Notes under the pieces: generated by a model | What the model was told of the DNA's origin: nothing | Databases searched by the model: none | Seen by the model: the letters and a program-made list of their open reading frames with translations, nothing else | Position numbers and translations under genes: made by a program | Shown here: in pieces, positions 1 to 6,374 of the stretch | How positions within the stretch are numbered: the stretch's first letter is position 1 | How the letters are laid out: each line of letters begins with the position of its first letter | From: Candidatus Falkowbacteria bacterium RIFOXYC2_FULL_48_21 | GTDB taxonomy: Bacteria > Patescibacteriota > Patescibacteriia > UBA11705 > JABHMO01 | NCBI GenBank assembly: GCA_001778275.1 | Contig: MFGM01000007.1 | Location: 8,918 to 26,994 of the forward strand | Direction: 5' to 3' | DNA: 18,077 nt

Positions 1-856
1 GATTGACGATCCGGACTATCCGAAGTTGCTGAAGCAAACTTATTTTCCACCCTTTCTTTTGTATTACCGCGGCGACTTGAAAAATCTGCACGAACAATCG
101 CTGGCCGTGGTCGGTACGCGCAAAATTTCTAACTATGGAAAATTAATCACGCCCGAACTGGTTCAAGAGCTGGCCGCGCAAGGCTTAATAATTGTCAGCG
201 GCCTAGCGCTTGGCGTGGACTCGCTGGCGCATCAAACGGCCCTGGAGAATCACGGCACCACCGTGGCCGTGCTCGGATCCGGCCTTGATTGGCAAAATAT
301 TTATCCCAGCACGAACCGAACCTTGGCCAAACAGATTTTAGAAAACAACGGGCTCATCATTTCCGAATTTCCCATCGGCATGATGCCACTGCGCCACAAC
401 TTTCCCGCGCGCAACCGCATCATTTCCGGATTGAGCCTCGGCACGCTGGTTATCGAAGCGGGCGAATCAAGCGGCGCGCTCATTACAGCGCAATTCGCGC
501 TGGAACAAAACCGCGAAGTGTTCGCCGTGCCGGGCGCCATCAGCTTTCCCATGTCCGTCGGCACAAATGCGCTCATCAAACGCGGCGCCAAGCTGGTGCA
601 AACCGCGCAAGACGTTTTCGATGAACTGCATTTGAAACAGCTCAACCTTTTCCGCACCGCGGAACAAACCATCCCCGCCTCGCCGGAAGAAGCGTGCGTT
701 TTGAAGCACCTGCAATCAGAACCATTGCACATAAACGAGATTATTAAGCTTTCCGAATTGACCGCGGCGGAAGTGAGCGCTACACTGATCATGCTCGAAA
801 TGAAAGGAAGGATTAGAAATGTGGGGAGTATGACGTTTGTGGTAGCGAAGAGTTAA
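1..856 (+). CDS. dprA: DNA processing protein DprA (5' partial)
   Basis: DprA (Smf) loads RecA on incoming single-stranded DNA during natural transformation. The reading frame is open from base 2 (IDDPDYPKLLKQ), so the gene begins upstream and the in-frame TTG at 26 is not its start. The opening carries the family pattern YPxLL...PPFLLYYRG. A complete Rossmann-like core follows: AVVGTRKISNYG, SGLALGVDSLAH, VLGSGLDWQNIYP, ISEFP, FPARNRIISGLS and EAGESSGALITA, ending with FAVPG and the GTNALIKRGAKLV segment. The last 60 or so residues (LKHLQSEPLHINEIIKLSEL onward) look like the C-terminal winged-helix domain. The TAA stop lies at 854-856, directly before a repeat tract. Identity is secure; only the N-terminal region is missing. 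Confidence 0.96.
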   Translation, partial: IDDPDYPKLLKQTYFPPFLLYYRGDLKNLHEQSLAVVGTRKISNYGKLITPELVQELAAQGLIIVSGLALGVDSLAHQTALENHGTTVAVLGSGLDWQNIYPSTNRTLAKQILENNGLIISEFPIGMMPLRHNFPARNRIISGLSLGTLVIEAGESSGALITAQFALEQNREVFAVPGAISFPMSVGTNALIKRGAKLVQTAQDVFDELHLKQLNLFRTAEQTIPASPEEACVLKHLQSEPLHINEIIKLSELTAAEVSATLIMLEMKGRIRNVGSMTFVVAKS

Positions 857-1062
857 AAGTGCAAAGGGCAAAGTGCAAAGTCATAATCGCAAGAGAACGA
901 AAGTTAAAAGTCTAAAGGTAAAAGTCAGAAGTCATAGTCGCAATAGAACGCAAGTTAAAAGTCCAGAGGTAAAAGTCAAAAGTCATAGTCGCAAAGTACA
1001 AAAGACCTCGGAATTACGCTTTGTGATTATGACTTTGGACTTTGACTTTAAACTTTAGACTT
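857..1062. repeat. AAAGTC-type inverted-repeat tract between dprA and folC
   Basis: Units of about 6-7 bases (AAAGTGC, AAAGGGC, AAAAGTC, AAAGTCC) fill 857-1000. Three of these runs end in a CATAATCGCAA / CATAGTCGCAA-like motif. After a short unrelated segment, 1020-1060 carries the reverse complement (TTTGTGATTATGACTTTGG, GGACTTTGACTTTAAAC), so a transcript could fold into a long imperfect hairpin. The right arm ends about 20 bases before the folC ATG. The tract could act as a transcript end or stabiliser; that is inference. The 61-codon reading frame through it is low-complexity and is not called. Confidence 0.85.
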
Positions 1063-1079
1063 GCCGCTCACTCACTCTT

Positions 1080-2462
1080 ATGCTTTTCGAACAATACAAA
1101 TCCGCTGAAAATTTCCTCGAATCCCTCGGCAACATGTCGAACGTGAATTTTTTTAATGGCACATCAAACCCGGATCATCACTTCGCCCGCGCGAAGCATT
1201 TGTTAAAGTTGGCCGGCAATCCCGATCACGGCTTGAAAATAATTCACGTGGCCGGCACCAGCGGCAAGGGGTCAACGGCGAATTATATTTATAACATTTT
1301 ACAACGCGCCGGCTTCAAGGTTGGCGGCCACTTTTCTCCGTTCGTGTCCGTGGCCACGGAAAAAATTCAGATTAACGGCCAATTCATTTCCGCGCGCGAG
1401 TTCATTGATTTGGTCGAAGAAATAAAACCGATCATTCAAAAATGCCACGACACTTTCGACCCGCCGCCGCACCGCTTCGGCGAGGCAAGTACGCCAAGTT
1501 ATTTCGAATGTTGCATTTTGATGGCGCTTTTGTATTTCAAGAAAAATAAATGCGACTATGTCGTGCTCGAGGTCGGCCTCGGCGGCCGATTCGATGCCAC
1601 GAACGCGGTGGAAAAAACTTTGGTTTCGGTTATCACCAGCATCGGGTTTGACCACATGCATATTTTGGGAAACACGCTTCCGGAAATCGCGTTTGAAAAG
1701 GCGGGCATTATCCGCCATGGCGGTTTGGTTGTTTCGGGGGTGGACGAACCGGAAGCGCAAAAGGTTATTCGAGATATTTGTAAAGAAAAAAAAGCGAAAC
1801 TTTTTCGTATTGAAAAAGATGTCGCGGACGCGAAACACACAAACACCATCACCGCGGCCACGGTGTGTCATCTTTTGGGAATACCGCAAACCGCGATTGA
1901 GGCCGGACTCACCAACGCGAAGCCGTTGCCGGCGCGATTTGAAATTTTACAGAAACATCCGTTGGTCGTGATGGATGGGGCGCACAACCCCGACAAATTG
2001 AATTATTTGGCGAATTTAATGTATGCGCGGTCGGGGAAGGGCAAGGGGCAAGGGGCAAAGGGCAAAAATAAAAACAAAAAACAAAATGAAAAAAATAAAA
2101 TCCACCTTATTTGCGCGTTGACGGATCACAAAAACATTCATGATTGTTACAAAAAAATCGCGCGCCTCGCGGATTTTGTTTATGCGACGCGACCGCTGAA
2201 CGCGTTCCGCAAATTCGCGAATCCGACCGACCTCGCGCGCGAGATTCGCAAGATAAAACGCGTGCCGACTCAAACCTTCCTCGATCCGAACGCGGCGCTT
2301 GACGCCGCGCTGAAACGGGCGAAGCCCGATGACGTAATTTTGATTACGGGCTCATTCTTTCTGTGTTCGGATTTGCGGAAGCGGTGGATTTCGGAGGAAG
2401 CACAACTTACACAACGCACTAGCTTCCCGAAAGCTTCACGTGACAAATCTAATAATGTATAA
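1080..2462 (+). CDS. folC: Bifunctional folylpolyglutamate/dihydrofolate synthase FolC
   Basis: This Mur-ligase-type enzyme adds glutamate to (dihydro)folate using ATP. The P-loop VAGTSGKGST is at residues 57-66, followed by the HFSPF substrate segment, then EVGLGGRFDATN at 164-175, ITSIGFDHMHILG, EKAGIIR and the MDGAHNPD motif at 298-305. The C-terminal domain ends with DDVILITGSFFL. At 460 codons it is slightly long for the family. Part of the excess is a 23-residue Lys/Gly/Asn/Gln-rich segment (residues 318-340) encoded by a GGGCAAG-type repeat, and part is a polar tail of about 25 residues. The ATG at 1080 gives a full N-terminus; no Shine-Dalgarno is visible (TCACTCTT precedes it). The 3' end overlaps the next gene by 23 bases. 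Confidence 0.95.
   Translation: MLFEQYKSAENFLESLGNMSNVNFFNGTSNPDHHFARAKHLLKLAGNPDHGLKIIHVAGTSGKGSTANYIYNILQRAGFKVGGHFSPFVSVATEKIQINGQFISAREFIDLVEEIKPIIQKCHDTFDPPPHRFGEASTPSYFECCILMALLYFKKNKCDYVVLEVGLGGRFDATNAVEKTLVSVITSIGFDHMHILGNTLPEIAFEKAGIIRHGGLVVSGVDEPEAQKVIRDICKEKKAKLFRIEKDVADAKHTNTITAATVCHLLGIPQTAIEAGLTNAKPLPARFEILQKHPLVVMDGAHNPDKLNYLANLMYARSGKGKGQGAKGKNKNKKQNEKNKIHLICALTDHKNIHDCYKKIARLADFVYATRPLNAFRKFANPTDLAREIRKIKRVPTQTFLDPNAALDAALKRAKPDDVILITGSFFLCSDLRKRWISEEAQLTQRTSFPKASRDKSNNV
2031..2099 (+). repeat. In-frame GGGCAAG/AAAATAA repeat segment inside folC
   Basis: The run is GGGGAAGGGCAAGGGGCAAG and so on, followed by an A-rich stretch. It uses the same unit as the intergenic tracts near 11620 and 11964. 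It spans 69 bases (23 codons) and lies between the MDGAHNPD helix and the LICALTDHK strand, where the C-terminal Mur-ligase domain tolerates a loop. It encodes a highly basic, disordered peptide without breaking the frame. Confidence 0.75.
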
Positions 2463-3303
2463 TATTTATGAAATAAAAATCCAACACATGCGGCCAGAAA
2501 ATCAACAATTCGAACAACACGGGCTCAAAATAGACAAAGACAGGGTGCTAACCTATTCTCAATTAAGCTGTCCTCTTGGTTGTCGTTATTGCTTTGTCGA
2601 CGACATGAACTTTAATCAAAAAAGAAATGTCGCCTATTTAACCGAAGAACAATTTCAATTGATTGACCGGCTACCCAAAGAAATCAAATTAATCATGTTA
2701 GGCTGTGACACGGAATTTTTGCAAAACAAAACAGAAGCTTTGGCAATTTTGGAACGACTATCACAACAACGACTTGATCTGTCTGTAATAACAAAACTCC
2801 CTTTATCAAAACCATTTATTCAAAAACTCTCCGAGACAGCTCAGACGATTGAACATAACGGAAACATTTTGGCGTTTTCCATTTCGGTTTTGTGCGCCGA
2901 GTCGGCAAGATTATGGGAACCAAAAGTACCGAGCCCCGAAAAACGAATTGAAACTTTAAAACGCGCCTATGAAGCCGGCATAAAGACACTCGTCGCCTTT
3001 AGACCACTTTTACCGACAATTTCAGACGAGGAAATGGAAGCTGTAATATTAGCGGCTAAGGATTATTGTTACGGATTCTATTCCGGACTGTTATATTTAA
3101 AAGATCCCGCACATGAATTATTACCAGACACTCGCAATTTCGATATTAAGCAACTACAGCCGGCATGGATGCCACAAGGAAATATTTTTTATAGAATCGA
3201 AAAACCGGGGCAAATGCAAACACTACGCAAGATTTTACAAAAATATAACAAACCGCTATTTGAAGGAGCGGCCGAAGGAATAAAGCACTTAAAAACACTA
3301 TGA
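2440..3303 (+). CDS. Radical SAM protein of unassigned family
   Basis: The motif CPLGCRYC (CX3CX2C) near residues 44-51 is the [4Fe-4S]/SAM ligand set of radical SAM enzymes. LIMLGCDTEF, DLSVITKLPL and LAFSISVLCAES look like successive strands of the partial TIM barrel. Its substrate is not recognisable; the barrel spacing faintly recalls COG1533/SplB-like proteins, but I would not assign it. The longest start is a GTG at 2440, overlapping folC; ATG at 2455 (MYNIYE) or 2488 (MRPENQ) are alternatives, and none has a clear Shine-Dalgarno. The 3' end shares ATGA with the CYTH gene, so the two are almost certainly co-translated. Codons are clearly more AT-rich than in folC or topA, suggesting a different origin. 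Confidence 0.85.
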   Translation: MTNLIMYNIYEIKIQHMRPENQQFEQHGLKIDKDRVLTYSQLSCPLGCRYCFVDDMNFNQKRNVAYLTEEQFQLIDRLPKEIKLIMLGCDTEFLQNKTEALAILERLSQQRLDLSVITKLPLSKPFIQKLSETAQTIEHNGNILAFSISVLCAESARLWEPKVPSPEKRIETLKRAYEAGIKTLVAFRPLLPTISDEEMEAVILAAKDYCYGFYSGLLYLKDPAHELLPDTRNFDIKQLQPAWMPQGNIFYRIEKPGQMQTLRKILQKYNKPLFEGAAEGIKHLKTL

Positions 3304-3845
3304 AAAATATTGAACTAAAAGTGAAAGTCCCAAACTTTCATAAGGTTATAAAACTTTTAAAAAAACTGGGGGCTAAACGCCAACACTCACTTGAGCAAAT
3401 CGACACTTATTTTCACTCTCCATGCGGTCGCTTAAAAACGCGGGAAATCAATCAACAGTCGCAGGAACTGATTTATTACCAACGGCCAGACTTGAGAGAA
3501 TCAAAAATTTCAACTTATAAAGTAATCACCTTGAATCCGGCAGAGCTAGAACTCACTAAAAACATCCTTGGTCGTCTTTACCAAAAATGGGTCGTAGTTA
3601 AAAAAAACCGCGACCTATGGCTGTTTAAGCACACTCGCGTTCATCTCGACAACGTGCAAAAACTGGGATACTTTATCGAACTGGAAACCGTGGCAAACGA
3701 AATTGACATTCGGTCGGCGCGCCGCGAACACAACGCGATTATCCGCGAGCTACAATTATTACACTTTAAAAGAATCAGCCACTCTTATAGCGACCTACTC
3801 GCCGCGCGGTCAAATAAAATACAGCATAATCGCAAAGCGAATTAA
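3300..3845 (+). CDS. CYTH-domain protein, class IV adenylate cyclase/triphosphatase-like
   Basis: CYTH proteins fold into a beta tunnel that binds triphosphates. Visible signatures in order: NIELKVKV at the N-terminus (the ExK pattern of CyaB-like members), QIDTYFHSPCGRLKTRE, LIYYQRPD...SKISTYK, WVVVKKNRDLWLF, and TRVHLDNVQKLGYFIELE near the C-terminus. These match the CyaB-type CYTH subfamily better than the inorganic triphosphatase YgiF type. Whether it makes cAMP or hydrolyses a triphosphate (thiamine triphosphate, tripolyphosphate) cannot be read from sequence. The start ATG at 3300 overlaps the radical SAM stop by four bases. The stop lies inside an AAGCGAATT repeat, so the last residues (RKAN) are repeat-encoded. 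It is AT-rich like its partner. Confidence 0.88.
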   Translation: MKNIELKVKVPNFHKVIKLLKKLGAKRQHSLEQIDTYFHSPCGRLKTREINQQSQELIYYQRPDLRESKISTYKVITLNPAELELTKNILGRLYQKWVVVKKNRDLWLFKHTRVHLDNVQKLGYFIELETVANEIDIRSARREHNAIIRELQLLHFKRISHSYSDLLAARSNKIQHNRKAN

Positions 3846-3952
3846 GAGGATTAAGCGAATTTAGCGAATTGAACTAACCACAATTCTCTCAATCTCTTAA
3901 TTCGCTTTAAATTCGCTTAGTTTGTTTAACTCACTCAATTCGCTTGCCGCCA
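3834..3952. repeat. AAGCGAATT inverted-repeat tract
   Basis: The left arm has three AAGCGAATT/TAGCGAATT units (3836-3870), the first spanning the CYTH stop codon. The right arm has AATTCGCTT units at about 3899, 3910 and 3942. The arrangement resembles the tract after dprA, but the unit differs. It lies directly before the terminator hairpin. Confidence 0.8.
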
Positions 3953-3956
3953 AATT

Positions 3957-3990
3957 AAAAACCCGAGCACTTGTGCTCGGGCTATTTTTT
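3957..3990. terminator. Bidirectional intrinsic terminator
   Basis: A GC-rich stem CCCGAGCAC/GTGCTCGGG lies at 3962-3981. A T-run follows on the plus strand (3985-3990), and A5 at 3957-3961 gives a U-run on the minus strand. It sits between the convergent CYTH gene (plus) and the last gene of the minus-strand operon, so it can end both. Confidence 0.9.
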
Positions 3991-4423
3991 ATTCCACCGC
4001 CTCATACTGGCCGCTTGCCTCATTGAAAAAGTAAACCTTGTCGTTCAGCGAGACCACTGGTTCACCTTCAACCAACATTTTCTTGGCCACCAAGAACTCG
4101 CACGCGGCATTCATGAAATCGGCCGGGCCGTTCATCCCAACCACACTCAGCCGATAGAGCGACTCGTATCCCGGTTGACCCGGATCGCAGGTCTCCCGCA
4201 TTCCGCATCCCTCCGCCGGCTCGGTTCGGAACGTCCATGTATCATAGGACGAGCCGGTGTCGGGCGGCATATTTATTTTCACCGTCAGCTCGACTACGCA
4301 GTTCTTTTTCAACGTGTCATGAAACCCCTGCTCCGCCTGTGCCACTCGCCTCGCGCAATCGCGCTTCACCTCACGCAACGCCTCAAAAGATCTGGCAACT
4401 TCCGCTTTTTTTTCTTCATTCAT
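3989..4423 (-). CDS. Helix-plus-beta paralog A, last gene of operon 6202-3989
   Basis: Function not recognised. The 144-residue product starts with a charged helix of about 40 residues (EEKKAEVARSFEALREVKRD), then a beta-like segment (CVVELTVKINMPP), a middle part with three Cys, and the ending VVSLNDKVYFFNEASGQYEA. That ending matches the C-termini of the genes at 5253 and 5723 (YFF...YEV). The ATG at 4423 is chosen because AGGGAGG lies six bases upstream; a longer frame to 4453 would start upstream of that site. The start is 11 bases after the stop of the preceding gene. There is no signal peptide or TM segment. It is the most diverged of the six paralogs. Confidence 0.82.
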   Translation of the reverse strand: MNEEKKAEVARSFEALREVKRDCARRVAQAEQGFHDTLKKNCVVELTVKINMPPDTGSSYDTWTFRTEPAEGCGMRETCDPGQPGYESLYRLSVVGMNGPADFMNAACEFLVAKKMLVEGEPVVSLNDKVYFFNEASGQYEAVE

Positions 4424-4434
4424 GATTGCCCTCC

Positions 4435-4881
4435 CTATCCCATTCGCACCCACTGTTCATCCTTTTTTTCAAAGTAATGCTCGCCAAAACGAACGAGCCG
4501 GAGTTTGCTCGGGATGACGCCGAGAGAGGCGACGAACTTGAACATTTTCGGAGAATAAGAATACCAAAATCGCTTGAGCGCCATCACCTGCAAACAAACT
4601 CGGAACCGCCTCAACTTTTTCGCTACGACCGAACCTTCTGTATATCCCCCGACAGTCTCCAGAGAATACTTGCCCGCTTCCGTTTGCGACCATCGCTTGA
4701 TCCGAATGATCACCGCGCCGGAATCCGGCGGAAAAACAATGATTTCCACTCCGCCATTCTCACGAAACGCGGATGTAAACTCCGTTTCCGCTTCATGAAA
4801 CGACCGACTCGCCGCCTCGAATGCCGTATTCGCACCTCGCCACGTCCTCAGCCGTTTCACAAACTCGTCACGGTTCTTCAT
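4435..4881 (-). CDS. Helix-plus-beta paralog B
   Basis: No known family recognised. The 148-residue protein has an N-terminal amphipathic helix (residues 1-40), then ENGGVEIIVFPPDSGAVIIR, a basic middle, and a C-terminal block FVASLGVIPSKLRLVRFG with HYFEKKDEQWVRMG. This block is clearly homologous to the end of the protein at 7556-8020 (YVVSLGVLPDKLTLVCFG, QYYENNGKQWVRMK), so the two are paralogs in separate operons. AAGGAGG precedes the ATG at good spacing, and the ATG shares ATGA with the stop of the upstream two-TM gene, implying coupled translation. No signal peptide or TM segment is seen. Confidence 0.85.
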   Translation of the reverse strand: MKNRDEFVKRLRTWRGANTAFEAASRSFHEAETEFTSAFRENGGVEIIVFPPDSGAVIIRIKRWSQTEAGKYSLETVGGYTEGSVVAKKLRRFRVCLQVMALKRFWYSYSPKMFKFVASLGVIPSKLRLVRFGEHYFEKKDEQWVRMG

Positions 4882-5240
4882 GGCTCCCTCCTTGTTTCCA
4901 ACGCTTCCGCGTATTGAATCAGAAAATCAATCGTTCGCTTGCGGTATTCATCAAGCGAACCGTGTCCATGCAGGTAGAACACTACGCCCAAAAGGAACAC
5001 CGCGTTCGCCAGCGTCAAAGACAAGCTGAAGTCGCCATTCAGATAAAAGAAACTGATCACGGCCGGAATCACCGCCACCCACCACAATGTTTTTCCCGCC
5101 GTGATCGTCCACGCCCGCCCGTTGGCATAACCCTCCCAGACCGAAAGCCGATCCAGCTCAACGGAAAACGCTTTCTTTTCTTCATCCGGCAAAGCGCCGG
5201 CCGCCACTTTCTTTTTCCAGCTTTCGATGTTGATTTCCAT
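4878..5240 (-). CDS. Small two-TM protein C, paralog of H
   Basis: This 120-residue protein has a charged cytoplasm-like N-terminus (to about residue 50), two hydrophobic segments (TLWWVAVIPAVISFFYL and LANAVFLLGVVFYL) joined by a short loop, and a charged C-terminal helix ending IQYAEALETRREP. It shares LxRLSV before the first TM and the YAxxLE helix after the second with the protein at 8399-8872, so they look homologous. Function is unknown; it is probably an inner-membrane anchor for the neighbouring helical proteins (inference). AGGAGGAG lies upstream of the ATG. It starts 12 bases after the preceding stop, and its stop overlaps the next start. Confidence 0.85.
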   Translation of the reverse strand: MEINIESWKKKVAAGALPDEEKKAFSVELDRLSVWEGYANGRAWTITAGKTLWWVAVIPAVISFFYLNGDFSLSLTLANAVFLLGVVFYLHGHGSLDEYRKRTIDFLIQYAEALETRREP

Positions 5241-5252
5241 GTGTCTCCTCCT

Positions 5253-5711
5253 CTATTCCATCACTTCATACTTATCGTCAGCGAAACGAAAGAACCGGCC
5301 GCGAATGGCGACCATGTTGTCGCACGTACGCAAAGGATCTCCGAACTTCATTCGCATCTCCATCAACGCCGCCGCAACTGCCGCATCGTCCGCCTTATCT
5401 TTCAACAAGTTGAACAGCCGCCGCAGGCTATCACACTTCGCTTCTCTCGGCGGAATAACATCCGCTTCCGCAAGATCCAGGCAACCAAGTCCCCGAACAA
5501 CCTTCACCAACATGAAGAGATGCAAGTGCCGCTGAATCACCCAATTCGACCCGCCGGCCAGAACGATCGCCATAGCCAACTGACACTTCGCCATGTCGAG
5601 CGCCTGTTCCGCGGTCACACGCTCGGAGCCATGTTCCTCATGCATTCTTTCCACCGCCGCCCGCGCCAACCGCAATTCCGCAATACTCTTTTCCAACAGT
5701 TCATTTTCCAT
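5253..5711 (-). CDS. Helix-plus-beta paralog D
   Basis: Not a known family. The 152 residues begin MENELLEKSIAELRLARAAV, nearly the same as the upstream gene (MENELLAKGLAEVRRARAAV). The ending IRGRFFRFADDKYEVME matches that gene's VGGYFFRLVGDKYEVLA. The N-terminal half is Ala/Glu-rich helix, followed by AGGSNWVIQ and a Leu-rich middle. With its neighbour it forms a tandem duplication that has diverged strongly in the middle. AAGGAG lies upstream of the ATG, and 11 bases separate it from the previous stop. Likely cytoplasmic. Confidence 0.85.
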   Translation of the reverse strand: MENELLEKSIAELRLARAAVERMHEEHGSERVTAEQALDMAKCQLAMAIVLAGGSNWVIQRHLHLFMLVKVVRGLGCLDLAEADVIPPREAKCDSLRRLFNLLKDKADDAAVAAALMEMRMKFGDPLRTCDNMVAIRGRFFRFADDKYEVME

Positions 5712-5722
5712 GGATTTTCTCC

Positions 5723-6202
5723 TTATGCCAGAACTTCATATTTGTCACCGACGAGACGAAAAAAATAGCCGCCGACAGCAATTTGCGCACAGTTTCCTGG
5801 CGCATATTGACGCAACGCATATTGTGCTTTCGTTAGCGCCGCCGCAATTGCCTGCGCATCGTGTCTCCTCAATCTTTCTTCGAGTACTCGTAAATCCGAA
5901 TTGCCGGCACTACTCGGCGCCACTACCCATATAACCTCATGCAAGTCACCGCCCTGCCGCGTCACGCTTGTCACTTGCACCGCATCTGACGAATAACGCC
6001 TGTTACTACAAATTGTCCCAAGCGTTACTCCAAGTCGCACGCCGCCATTCATGAGAATTGCGATTGTCATCTGAAAACTCGCGTCTTCCAACGCTGTTTG
6101 CGCCGTTGCCAGCCTAGCACTTGCCTGTGCTCCGGCCTCGTCAACCGCCGCCCGCGCCCGCCTTACTTCCGCCAAACCTTTTGCCAACAGTTCATTTTCC
6201 AT
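5723..6202 (-). CDS. Helix-plus-beta paralog E, first gene of operon
   Basis: Unrecognised 159-residue protein. Residues 1-50 form an Ala-rich helix; MNGGVRLGVTLG follows (the GG-beta signature shared with paralogs B, F and G); a central V/T-rich part leads to a helix RLRRHDAQAIAAALTKAQ; and it ends QIAVGGYFFRLVGDKYEVLA. The ATG at 6202 is chosen over the longer frame to 6235 because AAAGGAGG sits just upstream and because MENELL aligns with the next gene's start. It leads a five-gene operon (E, D, C, B, A). The leader resembles that of the second operon at 9270-9302. Confidence 0.86.
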   Translation of the reverse strand: MENELLAKGLAEVRRARAAVDEAGAQASARLATAQTALEDASFQMTIAILMNGGVRLGVTLGTICSNRRYSSDAVQVTSVTRQGGDLHEVIWVVAPSSAGNSDLRVLEERLRRHDAQAIAAALTKAQYALRQYAPGNCAQIAVGGYFFRLVGDKYEVLA

Positions 6203-6228
6203 CAGCGAACCTCCTTTGTTTGACTGCA

Positions 6229-6262
6229 TTGTCAACGTTCAATCCTGAATTAACGCATCTTA
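6229..6262 (-). promoter_or_regulatory. Leader element of operon E-A, shared with operon I-F
   Basis: Read on the minus strand, TAAGATGCGTTAATTCA is followed some bases later by CGTTGACAA. The other operon has TAAGGTGCGCTAATTCG then CGTTGACAA (9271-9302). The 17-base block differs at only three positions. It overlaps the -10/start region and the early leader, as expected of a common operator or a duplicated promoter. Confidence 0.7.
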
Positions 6263-6285
6263 TTATATACAAACACGAAAGTCAA
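6258..6285 (-). promoter_or_regulatory. Predicted promoter of operon E-A
   Basis: On the minus strand a TTGACT -35-like hexamer (6280-6285) is followed at 16 bases by TAAGAT (6258-6263), with an overlapping TATAAT at 6262-6267. Transcription would start about 50 bases upstream of the ATG at 6202. The exact -10 is uncertain because the stretch is AT-rich. Confidence 0.6.
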
Positions 6286-6314
6286 TAGAACGGAAAAAGA
6301 AAAATTAAGAGCAT

Positions 6315-6341
6315 ATAAAAGAACTCTGGCACAAACCAGAG
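6315..6341 (-). terminator. Intrinsic terminator of the modular-repeat gene
   Basis: On the minus strand the stem CTCTGG/CCAGAG (6324-6341) has a six-base loop and is followed by TTCTTTTAT. It lies about 35 bases beyond the stop at 6375 and just before the operon E-A promoter. Confidence 0.75.
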
Positions 6342-6374
6342 CCCTTTTAAATTTTTGTAAAATCGCATCAGTAA

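Noticed and set aside
26..34. TTG at 26 as the dprA start
   Set aside because: The frame is open from base 2 and the residues before TTG (DDPDYPK) belong to the conserved DprA pattern, so the gene starts outside the window.
873..1058. 61-codon plus-strand reading frame after dprA
   Set aside because: It is translated low-complexity repeat (KVKSHSRK units) and has no start signal; the DNA arrangement explains it better.
857..1062. CRISPR array
   Set aside because: Units are 6-9 bases without unique spacers of constant length, and no cas gene is present.
4821..5768. 315-codon plus-strand frame opposite genes C and D
   Set aside because: It is antisense to genes with strong ribosome binding sites, is rich in Arg/His/Gln typical of shadow frames, and shows no domain.
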